A DNA stretch of 64,000 nt, from the NCBI GenBank assembly GCA_034509735.1, contig JACGWO010000002.1:27761636-27825635 (forward strand). Reading direction: 5' to 3'. Positions 1 to 10,690 of this stretch are shown piece after piece (positions within the stretch are counted from its first letter, which is position 1; each line of letters opens with the position of its first letter). Source of the DNA: Sesamum alatum. Taxonomy: Eukaryota; Streptophyta; Magnoliopsida; Lamiales; Pedaliaceae. The position numbers were made by a program, and so were the translations under genes. The notes under the pieces are model-generated. The model saw only the letters and a program-made list of their open reading frames with translations. It had not been told where the DNA came from and made no database searches.

Positions 1-253
1 GAAGTAGGTCCAAGTCTAGCTGAAAGGTGAACCTAAAGAGTCACACCCGCTACACCAAATGAAAGGGAATTAATTTGGAATTAATTCCGGGAGAAGGTTT
101 AATTTAATGGAATTAAATTATACTTCTTGGAGATTCAAGCCTCGATGAATTATTTGGAATAATCGGGCTTGAGTTCATAAATTAGATTTATGAATTTTAT
201 AAAGCATGGGCTTTCCTTTTAATTAGATTAAAAGGGTGAATTAATTAATTAGT

Positions 254-612
254 GGGCTTGGTATATTAAATAGAATTTAATATAAAGTCCATGAGACTAT
301 TTACTTTAGAATTAAATAATCCCATTCTATGAAATTAATTAATGGGCTTGGTATATTAAATAGGATTTAATATAAAGTCCATGGGACTATTTAATTTAGA
401 ATTAAATAATCTCATTCTATGGAATTAATTAATGGGCTTGGTATATTAAATAGGATTTCATATAAAGTCCATGGGACTATTTAATTTAGAATTAAATAAG
501 TCCTTTCCATTAATTAATTAATGGGCTTAGTGTATTAAATATGATTTAATATAAAGTCCATGGGAATATTTAATTTAGAATTAAATAGGCCCATTCCATA
601 AAGCCCATCAAA
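254..612 (+). repeat. Four tandem copies of a 90-bp U3 segment
   Basis: The phrase 'gggcttggtatattaaat' recurs at 254, 344, 434 and 523, each followed by 'aatataaagtccatggga' and 'atttagaattaaat'. The spacing is 90, 90 and 89 bp with a few differences per copy. The other LTRs of this subfamily have the segment only once and in diverged form. The array lies about 160 bp upstream of the TATA box, so it resembles an amplified upstream promoter segment; any enhancer role is inference. Confidence 0.9.
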
Positions 613-663
613 ATGGATGGACAAGATTTGATCTAGAGAATGATGAGATGAAGGGCCATGATT

Positions 664-780
664 AGTTTGACTTAATCAAAGCCTAATTTGACTAGGATTT
701 GACTAGGTCAAAATCCTAGTCAAAGTGTGTCTCTTTGGAAGAGTTTGAGAAGGAATAGGAAATTCCATCTTCTATAAATA
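664..780 (+). promoter_or_regulatory. LTR promoter: TTGAC cluster plus TATA box
   Basis: Between 664 and 724 the motif TTGAC or its complement GTCAA occurs several times, including an inverted arrangement around 'gactaggtcaaaatcctagtc'. TATAAATA follows at 773-780. TTGAC is the core of the plant W-box bound by WRKY factors. Comparable clusters sit at the same place in the LTRs near 3000, 15010, 16365 (minus), 48975 (minus), 59980 and 63430 (minus). W-boxes are known in defence-induced genes and some tobacco copia elements; activity here is inferred. Confidence 0.6.
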
Positions 781-1342
781 CTCAAAAAACACACACTCAC
801 ACCTAGTATTCTCTACAACTCTCATCTCTCATCTCTCTCAAGATTTTCGTCCATCCCCTTCTTTTCTCTCCAAGAATTATACTTTGTTCTCCTTGATTTT
901 ATTCAAGTTAAGAACATAAGAGACATTGATTGCGTTAATTCATAGCGTGTATCGATGTCTCTTCTCCCCAAATAATTTCTTGCTAGCACAAGGGTTGTTT
1001 GCTTTCCGGTGGAGCGAGTGAGATGATTTAGAGGGTCTCTTCTTTGAGATCTTGGTGCAAAACGGGGAACAATGCATGTAGCCGAACAAAGACAAAACTA
1101 CAACCGGGTAGGTTCTTTAATTATGGTTTTCGTTTCTAATTCTATGGCCTCCATGTTGTGTTTTATTGAACATGAGATACACCGAACGCCCGGGAGAATC
1201 AAGGGCACACCCCTTGATTCGTGTATGTATGTTATGCATGATTTAAATTCCATTTAATTATGCTTTGTAATTTTTTATTACGCACTATTTCGCGCTTCCG
1301 CTATACGCGCTCATCTCCCGGGCCGATCCACACAATCTTTCA

Positions 1343-1717
1343 GATTCCACCACTGAGACCGAATACATAGCAGCTTCAGAAGCTGCCAAAGAAGCGGTTT
1401 GGATGAGAAACTACATCCAAGTGTTGGGTGTGGTACCTAGCATCGCTGAGCCTGTTGTCATCTTTTGTGATAACAACAGAGCCATAACGCAAGCAAAAGA
1501 ACCGAGATCTCATCACCGTCCAAGCACATTCTTAGACGCTACCACCTTCTAAGAGAAATGGTAGGAAGAGGTGACGTTCGGATGGACCGAGTCAACTCAG
1601 CAGACAACACAACAGATCCGCTGACAAAGCCTATGTTGGAGAGCACTCATACGCAACATCTTGAGAAGATGGGGATTAGGCATATGGGCGATGGGCTTTA
1701 AAGGTCAAGTGGGAGAT
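1343..1717 (+). pseudogene. Copia RNase H C-terminal fragment and polypurine tract, element B
   Basis: The reading frame starts inside the RNase H domain at D-S-T-T-E-T-E-Y-I-A-A-S. It continues through VWMRNYIQ and VVIFCDNN to a frameshift near 1518, after SHHR, then resumes as HILRRYHLLREMVGRGDVRMD and the family C-terminus DPLTKPM...HLEKMGI. It parallels the intact frame at 50361-51605. The polypurine tract AAGTGGGAGAT directly precedes the LTR at 1718. The N-terminal part of the domain lies left of the inserted LTR C, outside the window. Confidence 0.9.
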
Positions 1718-3705
1718 TGTTAGAATAGGTGAACATGTAGCCAATCTTGGTAGGCGAATTGTAACCTATGTCTGAACAATTTCGAAGTTTATGATAAAAC
1801 CTTGATGAATAAGAAAGTAAAATTCATTTGGCGCATACTTTGTCTGTGTTCACTTTACTTGCTTTATAACTGTTCGCTACACAAACAAAGCCCACAAACT
1901 GAACACATTTCGGGGACTAGGACTACGCTTGGAGGTAGGTCCATGAAATCAGTTCCACCAAATCAGTCTGGAAATCTCCAAGTCAAGGAATCTCGAAAAT
2001 AGGTACCGAGATTCCCGTTGAGACTTGCACTAAGCATCTGCTGTCGTGTTTCATCGACGGGTGACGAGGGTCGTCTAAGCAGTGTTAGTGGGTGGCCTGC
2101 TAGGCAGCGACCGACTGAGGTGACTCGCGGGAACCGTCTTACGGAGGACCTTTGAGTATGGGTCGGCTAGGTATGACGTGAGTTTCCGGTTCTAACGGTA
2201 CAGGTCAAGTCCTTTGACTTGAGGAATTGCTGAGTTTACCTGTACATCGAGACTGTATCTTAGGTATGGTGAGAGATTGCCAAATGCACTTGAGTAGTCA
2301 TAAGCCATATCTAATGCAGCCACGATGTACAACGTGACAGTAGTTTCCAAGAGAGGATATGTCTCCTATTAAAAGGTGTTGACAGTTGTGTCTCACAATA
2401 CTCTGTGTCTTGTCCCTAAAATCTGTGGCCACAGTAACTGAACAGAAGGGAAGGGTTCCCTGTGGCGTTTGGTAAAGGATAGACCGACACTTAGGTCCAA
2501 AATGGGTACCTACATAATCCGTGCCCTAGACGCTAAGTGGTTGAGACCGAAGATGGAAGGGATAGATGTACTGTATAGCCTAAATGTTCATCCCCACGCA
2601 TATTCACCTAGTCTCTAGTGCCATGGACCGTTGCTAGACGGCTACCCATGGTGACGGGCAGGTTCTAGGAATCCAACCAAGTCTAGCTGAAGGTGAACCT
2701 AAAGAGTCACACACAATCCGCACACATGACGTATTTAATTTAGAATTAAATATTTGGAGAAAATTGGAACAATTAAATTGGATTTAATCGGGTCCTTCTT
2801 TTCTTGGGAAGAAATAATTCCTTTTATTAGATGAAAGGAATTTATCTAATAAATTGAATTTATTAGAAATTAATTTAATGGGCTTGGCATAAATATTTGA
2901 TATATTTATTGCCTTTAGGATTATTTAAAAGAGATTTAAATATTCCATTAAATTAATCAATGGTTGAGATTAAATAGAGAAATCTATGGCTTAGATTGGT
3001 TTGACCAAGAAAGCTAGATGTTGACTAGGATTTGACTAGGACAAATTCTATTCAAGAAGGAGTTTTCAAAGTGTAGAAATTAGAAGAGGAATGGGATTCC
3101 TCCTCTATAAATATTCCTAAATGTCCTCTTTAGAACAGATGATGAAAAACATGAAGCACACACACAACACACACTCGGCCTCTTCCTCTCTATCTCTCGG
3201 CCGCACCCTCTCCCTCTCTTCCAAAAAAGTCTTCCAAGTTGTTTTGTTTTCTACAATTGAACTTTAGGAGGATTGATCTCGTTAATCAATAACGTTTGAT
3301 TGATCCGTCCTCTCCAAAAATACACTTGTTCTTTCGCTAGCACGAAGATCAAGATACGTGGGCGGATTGCGTGTATGAATTAGAGGGTCTCTCATTCGAG
3401 ATCTTGGAGCAAAATGTGGAACAACGCGAGTACGGTTTGAAGACAAAAACGACAACCGGTAGGTTTCCGATTTATAATTTTCGTCCCTCTTTCTTTTAAA
3501 CCCTATGGCCTCCATGAAAGTTTGTATGTTTATTTTTATTCATGAGATACACCAAACGCCTGGGAGTTTCAAGGGAACACCCCTTGAACGTGTTTACTAC
3601 ATATCGTTTATGCATGTTTAAATTCTTGCAAATCTTTTATTTTTTACCGCGCTTCCGCATTCGCGCTACTCCCAGGCTGATCCACACGCTTTCCCTAGGC
3701 TTTCA
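1718..3705 (+). mobile_element. Complete copia 3' LTR, element B, subfamily A
   Basis: The LTR is 1988 bp, from TGTTAGAATAGG right after a polypurine tract to CTTTCA. It holds the conserved hairpin block near 2617-2655, a TTGAC cluster near 3000-3045 and a TATA-like 'cctctataaatattcc' near 3110. The sequence after it continues an older integrase frame, so element B was inserted in element A. The 5-bp repeat on the far side is outside the window. Confidence 0.9.
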
Positions 3706-5764
3706 GATACAATCAAGATGAACTTATGGATTTGGCATCCATGGCTAGGTCAATTTCCTTTAGTTAAGGATGAGGAAGTTGGAAGATCCAAAGAGTATAA
3801 CAATAGATTACTTAGATCTGCTAGCTTGCAAATCTTCTCTGAGATGGAAAAGACTAAAGAGCCATTTTGTTAAACACAGTTGGTTTGCCGATAGTCTATT
3901 GGATTGGATCCAAAAAGACTTCTATGGATTATTGAATACACAGGACCAGAAGAGGGTTCACAAGTCTAAGAACCTTTGGAAGGTTCAGGGAATTAGACTT
4001 GGAGTGGTGAACCACACTGGTCACCTTTCAATTAGATGGAGAGGGTGTGTATTTAGTGGGAGTGCCAATAGCCTATTGGATTTGATCCAAAAACGATATC
4101 TGTAAGGTTGTTGAATACATAAGACTAAAAGCGGATTCACAAGTCTAAGAACCTTTGGTAGGTTCGGGGTATTAGACTTGGAGTAGTGAATCAAATTTGT
4201 TACCTTTTGATTAGATCGAGAGGACGTGTATTCAGTGGGAGTTCTCAAATATCCGAATGGAATTCTCAATCAGTGAAATTCTTCTTGAAGCGGCCATGGT
4301 TGAATGGCCTCTGATAAGGGAGAAAACGAACCCTGTTGGACTTGGTTCGCTCGATATTTCACTGATGTTACCTTAGCTCATCTAGACATGGACTTGGAAG
4401 TTGCTAGGTTGAGAAACATGTACTTTCTTAAAGTCATGATCTAGTTACCATATTGGATATAGTTTTGAAAAGCCTGTATCCTACAAAGTTCTTGAGTATG
4501 TGGGGTTCCTGCATACGTCAAGGGACTAGTAGAAAGACAGACTAGACTCGGTGTCCAGTTTGTGCAGGTCTAGTGCAAAATAATGCAAGACATCAGGTTA
4601 CCTTAGATAACTATATTCCAGTCCTCTTAGGGACGACCAGAATACCTTAGACACCTGATAGGTACAGGTTTCGGGACCCGACCAGTCAAATGGAGCATGA
4701 TCTAAAGGACATATGGGGAAGGGATGTTGGACATCGAGATTGGATCAATGGCTTGGAGCCACGGGATCTGTCTTGAAATCTAAACTGGGTTTGAGATTTC
4801 ATGTAATTGGAATATTCATCCTGACGAACTCATACGATGTATGACTAGGTCAATAACGAGCATTAGGGTCAGTGGGAGTGGGGTTGTGTTCCGAGTGTTA
4901 AGTGTGCAACGTCTTAGTCATTTGGAATGAAATTAAGATGTTAGGAAACACTAGAAACACGAGCATTGTTCATGTAATTCTCCATTAAAGGAATTAGATT
5001 CCCATTCATAGGGCCAAGCTATCTAAAATTTAGTCATGATTACTTAATGAGGAAGCTTAGATGTTTTACATCCCCTACGTCTTTGCCGTACACAGCATGG
5101 GTATGTTGTTCGGTGTACAGGGCCTGATGTTTTTTATGCATTGTACATAACAACGAATAACGAGTGTGTACCGATGAGGGCAATAAACAGCAGTTGAGAG
5201 CAGTCTTTAAGACCTAAATAAGGATTAGAGAAGTATTCTCCATGCACGGTTTATGGAGAGTTGATTTCTGAAAGGCTATAGCGATACTAGCTTCTAGAAT
5301 CATGTGAATAATATTTAGTCGCAATACCTATGTATGTTCGGACTTAATGGTGAGTGTGGTTGCTTGGAAAGGTTCCAAGCAGGATACCACGACGTTTCAC
5401 CGTGAAAGTCGAATATATGCCAACTTTGGAAGTTACTTTTGGAAAGCGGTTTGGATGAAATTAGCATCCATTGGATGGATGTAGTGCCTAGCACGACCGA
5501 GCCAGTAGTTGCCTTGGAGGTTGACAATTGGGCTATGGTAAAAGCCTTTTGGGCCCGAGATCTCATCACAAATACATGGAAAATTTTTAGACAACCACCA
5601 TCGGCGGGTAGCAATGGTAGGAAGAGGTGAGATACGGTTGGACCATATTACCTCGACAGAAAAATAAAGTAGACCTGCGAGACTGAGCCGGGTATCGTAG
5701 ATTACTCATTCTCAGAAGGTTTCTGAGAGATATAGGTAATTGGCTTTGAGGTCAAGTGGGAGAT
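3706..5764 (+). pseudogene. Decayed copia pol (integrase to RNase H), element A
   Basis: No long frame survives, but landmarks align in order with intact copies. 'gatttggcatccatggctagg' is the GAG-pre-integrase WHxRLGH site. Around 3820-4105 come remnants of the Cys-x2-Cys knuckle and the LLDLI.D.GPLNTQ stretch. Near 5080-5150 the RT connection PYxxAV...CTRPDIAYAL is recognisable. At 5440-5640 RNase H resembles AVWM..SI.W..VVPS...PVV..., and AAGTGGGAGAT ends the region. The middle (4300-5050) is too diverged to assign by eye. A segment near 4020-4250 repeats 3880-4010, a local duplication of the integrase remnant. This is the oldest copia layer in the stack. Confidence 0.75.
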
Positions 5765-6462
5765 TATTAGAATAGGTGAACAAAAAGCCAATTGGATTGG
5801 AAGTTTTTGGGAACTATTGGTCAATCTTTATTAATACAATATTATCCTAATGAATAGAGTAAGTATTCATCACTGACATTGTGTTTGTTCTGCTTACTAC
5901 TAACGTTGAATGATGTTTCAACGTCACAACAAATGCCCACAGACCAATTGGATAACCTATGTAGTTGGGTTGCCCATTGGATGACAGCTATGAAATAAAC
6001 TTTTGAGGGTTGGTCTGAAACGATTGGAATTCCTGGTTCCGATAGTACAGGATTAGTCTTTGGACTTGAGAAACCATGGCAGTTACGTGCATACAAAGAC
6101 TGTATCTTGGATCTGAAGAGAGGTGATCATTCTATAAGGTGGTCATTATAAGCCTTGTCCAGTGCAGTTGTAGTAGGTAGCGAGGACGGTGGTTTACAAG
6201 ATAGGATCTGTCCTCGGTCAGTACATGGCGGTGATGTCTCCTATGCAGTCTGAGATGGTTTAGACTCTGAAAGTGTATGGCCATAGCAATTGATTGAGTA
6301 GGAAAGGATTTCCTAAGTCGATCAATAGAGTAAATGCATCTTAGGTATGAAGCATAGTTGGCTAGTCAAGGATGGGAACCGACGTCCAATTCCATAACCT
6401 AAACTAAGGCTGGGAGACGGTCGACAGTGAGGCGTACCCGTATGGAATCGGCGCCTAAAATG
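5765..6462 (+). mobile_element. Truncated copia LTR, element A, subfamily B
   Basis: It follows the polypurine tract and starts TATTAGAATAGGTGAAC (first dinucleotide TA instead of TG). It follows the subfamily B LTR for about 700 bp as far as 'atggaatcggcgcctaaa', then switches abruptly to LINE sequence. The rest of this LTR is not on the far side of the LINE, where a minus-strand LTR lies instead, so the junction is not a simple LINE insertion. Confidence 0.8.
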
Positions 6463-6770
6463 TGAGTGTCTTTGGATGTGAGGGTTCTGTGAAAAGGTTT
6501 TTTGCGTCTCAAGGCACCGGAGGGGAACGAACGGTATTGTTTACGTACAAGAGGTTACCAACATTTTGTTATGGTTGTGGTATGCTAGGCATTTGGTGAG
6601 AGACTATCCTCGGACACTGGAGTCAGACTCGGTGGGGCAGGGAGACGAGTTTCAGTACGGGGCCTGGATGAGGGAGTCTAGGTTGGTTCCTCCATTTGTT
6701 GACGTTCGCAGGGGTTTCCATCGCCGGCAATTCGTACAGTCGAGGCAAGGGGCGGTCCTAGAATAACGTG
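6463..6770 (+). pseudogene. LINE ORF1 C-terminal fragment with zinc knuckle
   Basis: The frame reads VSVF...VKRFF, then TYKRLPTFCYGCGMLG, where a 1-base frameshift separates it from HLVRDYP and DEFQYGAWMRESR. This is the conserved end of plant LINE ORF1: an RNA-binding region, a CCHC knuckle (C-x2-C-x4-H-x4-C, last Cys here Tyr) and the QYGxWMR motif. The product would be a nucleic-acid-binding Gag-like protein. It is broken by the frameshift and 5' truncation. Confidence 0.75.
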
Positions 6771-7059
6771 GGAGGGGGAACGGAGGGAAGGAGGGGGGCG
6801 AGGATTTTTTATTTTTGCCGACGACGAACGGAGAAACCTGGGGGTACGGGAGATCTAGGGCGGAGGTGACGTCAGCACCGGAGCGGAGGGGGAGGGCGGT
6901 GGGTACGAGCTCGTCGGGGGTGAGGATCAGGCTACGCGGGAAGGTGGGACGGAGAGGTGGGGGAGTGGGGGCGGTTTTGAGGGACGTGAGGGGTGCAGTT
7001 GGGGAAAATGGGGAGGAGGGTTGGGGAGGGTGGGCTTGGGCCTGGTTCTAATCAGGTGA

Positions 7060-8470
7060 GGGCTGGGAGCTGGGCTAACCGAAGACTGTCGGGTGGCATT
7101 TTACAGGGTTCTACGGGGATCCAGAGACGGCACAACGGAGACTGTCTTGGGACCAATTGCATCTGCTCAGTGCTCAGTCCGATATGGCGTGGTTGTGTGT
7201 CGGGGATTTTAATGAGGTACTCTATCAGCACGAGAAAACAAGTGCCCCCCGTCTATTGTGGCAACTAAATGCGTTCGGGTATGTTCTTTTAGATTGTGAT
7301 CTATCAGATATTAGTTTTCGTGGACTGAAATTCACCTGGTGTAACCAACGGGAGGCTCCAACGACGGTGAAGGCAAGGCTGGACAGAGCCTGCACGAATT
7401 CGTCATGGCAGCGTAAGTTTTTCGCTAACTGCAGTTTCACATATTCCGTTGGTACAAATCTGATCATTATGGCGCTGATTATTAAGGCTGGGATTCGGGA
7501 TGGTTGTAGAACAGGGAGAAACGAAGCCTCAGTTTAGGTTTGAGGATTGTTGGCTGCATTCAGATGGCTGCAGAAGAGTGATTGAATCAGCGTGGGGGGA
7601 TGCAGTACAGGGGGATGTCCACTCAGTTCCTATGGCAGAAAATACAAAAATGTAAGCTGGGGTTACTGCAATGGGACAGGGAGGAATTTCAGAAACCGAG
7701 GAGAGAGCGGAGGGCGTTGGAGCAGCGGTATTTACAGCTTGAGCAAGGGCAGTTAGTGGGAGAGGATTACCAGGAAATGTTGGATATTCAGGCCCGGCTC
7801 TTGGAGCTTGATAGTCAGGAGGCGACTAAGTGGCAGCAGCGGGAAGGAGCATTAGTTAGCGAGTGGTGATGGAAACACTCGGTTTTTCCACTCCTGGGCG
7901 TTGGCGCGGAAGCAACAGAATTGCATTCAGCGCCTCAAGGATAGGGACGGGGTATGGAGGGATAAAGCTGAGGACATTCAAGCGGTTTTACTCCAGCACT
8001 TCAGATCTCTTTTCACATCGATCATCCATCGGAGTCGAGTATTCGACGCAGCTATGTCGTCTGTCCAGCGGTGTGTGACCCCTGAAATGAATTCTCTACT
8101 TACCGCTCTATTCTCGGCAGCTGAGGTAAAGCAAGCAATATTTCGGTATGTTCCCTTTGAAATCCCTTGGTCCTGATGGCATGTCTCCAGTCTTTTTTCA
8201 AAAGTTTTGGAGTATTGTTGGTCCTGATGTCACTCAGTCTATTCTTCAAATTCTAAACGATCACGTGCTCTTGAATAAGATGAATTTTACACATGTGGTG
8301 TTGATCCAGAAAGAGAGTAATCCTGATTGTGTATCTCAGCTTCGACCTATTAGTTTGTGCAATCTAGTGGTTAAAATAGAGTCTAAATGTATTGCTAATT
8401 GTTTGAAAAATCTCATGGACGCTGTCGTTTCCCCTTCCCAATCTGCATTCATTCCTGGTAGGCTATTTGC
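7060..8470 (+). pseudogene. LINE ORF2: endonuclease C-terminal half and RT N-terminal part
   Basis: From about 7105 the frame reads FTGFYGDPETAQRRLSWDQL, then CVGDFNEVLYQHEK, DCDLSDISFRGLKFTWCN and RLDRACTNSSW. These are the second half of the apurinic-type endonuclease with its GDFNE site; the first half is missing, lost between ORF1 and 7060. Frameshifts follow. Around 7901-8150 comes FTSI...VTPEMNSLLTALFSAAEVKQAIF, then SLGPDGMSPVFFQKFW, HVVLIQK, LRPISLCN and SQSAFIPGRL, which are RT motifs of plant L1 elements. The gene stops at the insertion of element D. At least three frame changes make it a pseudogene. Confidence 0.9.
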
Positions 8471-10675
8471 TGTTAGAATAAGTGACCAGAAAGCCAATAG
8501 TTTTTGGCGTTTTGTAACCAATTTGACAACTTGTTGTAATGTAATATTATGTAATGAATAAAATGAGTATTCGTTACCTTTGGTACTTTCTTTGTTGCGC
8601 TCATTTTTCATATGGTAAAATGGTATTTTACATATATCACAACAAAGCCCACAGACCACGATTACACAACTCATGCAATTGGGCCACGCATTGGATGGTG
8701 GTCATGAAACCAACTAATAAAGAGTTGGGTCTGAAATATTCCAAGTTGAGGACCTCGAGACAGGCATCAAGAGTCCTATAGAGACTTGCATCAAAAGTCG
8801 TGTTCATTGGATGAGTGCCGTGTTTTATCGGCGATAGGTGTGGGATGCCTACACGATCTTGATGGGTTGGTCGACTGGGGTCGAGCCGACTGAACTTACT
8901 CGTGGGGATCATCATAAGGAAGCCTTGGAGGCTTGGTCGGTACGATTGCATTTCCTCGGTTCTGATAGTACGGGAGTAGTCCTCAGACTTGAGGAACCAT
9001 AGCAGTCACATGCACAAGATGATTGTATCTTGGATCTGGCGGAGGTGATCATTCTGTAAGATGATCATTATATGCCTTGTCCACTTTAGTCAGAATGTGT
9101 AGCGAGGACGGTGGGTTCCAAGAAGAGGATCCGTCCCTGTCAGTATGTGACAGAGGTATCTCCTATGCACTCGAGACACGTTGATGTTGCTTAAACCTGT
9201 GGCCACAATGGTTGGTCAAACAGGAAATGCTTTCCCGTGTTGATGCAATGAGCCATGCGTAGTCTCGAGTATTAAGCGTAGATGCCTAGTCAAGGATGAG
9301 AACCAACGCCCAATTCCATACCCTAGACTAAGGCCGGGAGACGGTAGATGGAAGGACCGTACACGTATGAAATTGGTGCCTAAATGTTCACGCCAACATT
9401 TACCTAGTCTCTAGTGCCATAGACCGTTGTTAGAGGGCCACCCATGGTAACGGGCCCATGTTGGACACGGGCCCAAGTCTAGCTGAGGGTGAACCTAAAG
9501 GGTCACACATAAATCACCGAGAAGGTGGAGAAATTGACTTGAAGTCAATTTCGGAGGATGATTAAGTAATTGGATTACATAAGGGATTATCCAGTGGATG
9601 GACGGGCCGATATTGTATCGGGCCCTCGTTTAATCGATAAATGAGGTTTATCAATTAACATAGAAAGTTGAGACGTTGGATTTTTGATTGAATTAAAAGA
9701 TCAATGAGAATTATTTAAGTGGACCTTGAATTAAATTGGATTTAATTTTGGGTTCGTTGTAATTGGAATACAGTGGAACCCGGTCCGTTATGACCCGAGA
9801 GGTGTGTCAATTTCATTTTTGGAATGAGAAGAAATTGGACTTCTTCCTTAAATAAGCATGGCCGAAAATGCTACCCTTGATGGAGCAAAAATCGGCCATG
9901 TTGGTGCTTGATGTGGTTGACTTGTCTCTTTTGGTAAAAGACAAATCAATTCCAATCAAGCCTCTCTCTTTTGGTATGATTTAATCATACCTTAAGGGAT
10001 GGAAGGCTTGATTGAAGAACTGATGGGATTCATTGGGATGAATCTAGACATCCTTGGATGAACCTAGACACATTCCAATAATCACATTAATTATGTATAT
10101 ATATGAGTATATACTAACTTCAAAGCAAGAGAAATCATTATTCATCTTTTCTAGGAAAAGAAGAAGAAAAATCACTCCTCTCTCTCCCTTAGGTCTCGGC
10201 CTCTCTCTCCCCCTTTACACTTGTGTTCTTAATTTCATATAGGATCAATTGGAAGAACAAAGTGAGTTTAAGAAGAACACTAATTGATAGTGTTGATCTT
10301 CTTAAACTGAGTCCTTCTAGATCCGTTTTCCTCTAGCAAGGAAAACAAGCATCTCTTCCGGTGTGGTGTGGATCACCTTTGGAGAGTTCATACTTTTGAG
10401 CTTTGTGAGCATTTCGGAGAGGAACAATGCAAGTAGCCGATCACAAGATAAACTACAAAGGTAACTTCGGTCTATTACGTTTTCGTAGTTTATTATTATT
10501 CTCTATGCCCTATGTTCAATATACGTATATTATATTGGTACATCCTACATCGAACGCCTGGTTGAGCACCCAAGGGAACACCCCTTGGGATTTTTTTCGA
10601 TTATGCTTTTAATATTTTAAATATGCGCATTCTGACGCTTCCGCTCGCGCTCCCGGGCGGATCACTTGTCCTTCA
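8471..10675 (+). mobile_element. Complete 5' LTR of copia element D, subfamily B
   Basis: The LTR is 2205 bp, from TGTTAGAATAAGTGACC to TTGTCCTTCA, directly inside the LINE RT. It is flanked by TTTGC on the left, against ATTAC after the matching LTR end at 18333: a decayed 5-bp target duplication. It has the conserved hairpin block at about 9410-9450 and a TATA-like 'gtatatatatgag' near 10095. A primer site follows two bases after its end. Confidence 0.9.
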
Positions 10676-10677
10676 AG

Positions 10678-10690
10678 TGGTATCAGAGCC
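10678..10690 (+). other. Primer binding site of element D
   Basis: TGGTATCAGAGCC is complementary to the 3' end of plant initiator methionine tRNA, the usual copia primer. It sits two bases after the 5' LTR and fixes the LTR's 3' boundary and the element's plus orientation. The longer context 'cctggttcgatg' recurs after the LTR at 60666. Confidence 0.9.

Larger units (their letters stand above)
1..1342 (+). mobile_element. Copia LTR, element C, subfamily A (5' part outside window)
   Basis: This is the 3' two thirds of a Ty1/copia LTR. It opens at the block 'caagtctagctgaaaggtgaacc', shared by all LTRs here, and ends CTTTCA at 1342. The U3 AT-rich part, TATA box, R/U5 and final GATCCACACAATCTTTCA align with the complete subfamily A LTRs at 1718-3705 and 58677-60666. 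The next base enters an RNase H reading frame at its Asp-Ser-Thr-Thr motif, so this LTR was inserted into another copia element (B). The small ORF at 1072-1257 lies in U5 and has no coding support. Its U3 differs from its relatives in carrying a four-copy 90-bp repeat. Confidence 0.85.
6463..8470 (+). mobile_element. L1-type LINE, 5' part (split by element D)
   Basis: This is a plant non-LTR retrotransposon. The part here holds the end of ORF1 and ORF2 as far as the RT motif SQSAFIPGRL. The RT continues at 18339 with the expected ITDN. The base composition is GC-richer than the copia LTRs around it. The 5' end is truncated inside ORF1 relative to full plant LINEs. No target duplication was found. 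Confidence 0.9.
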
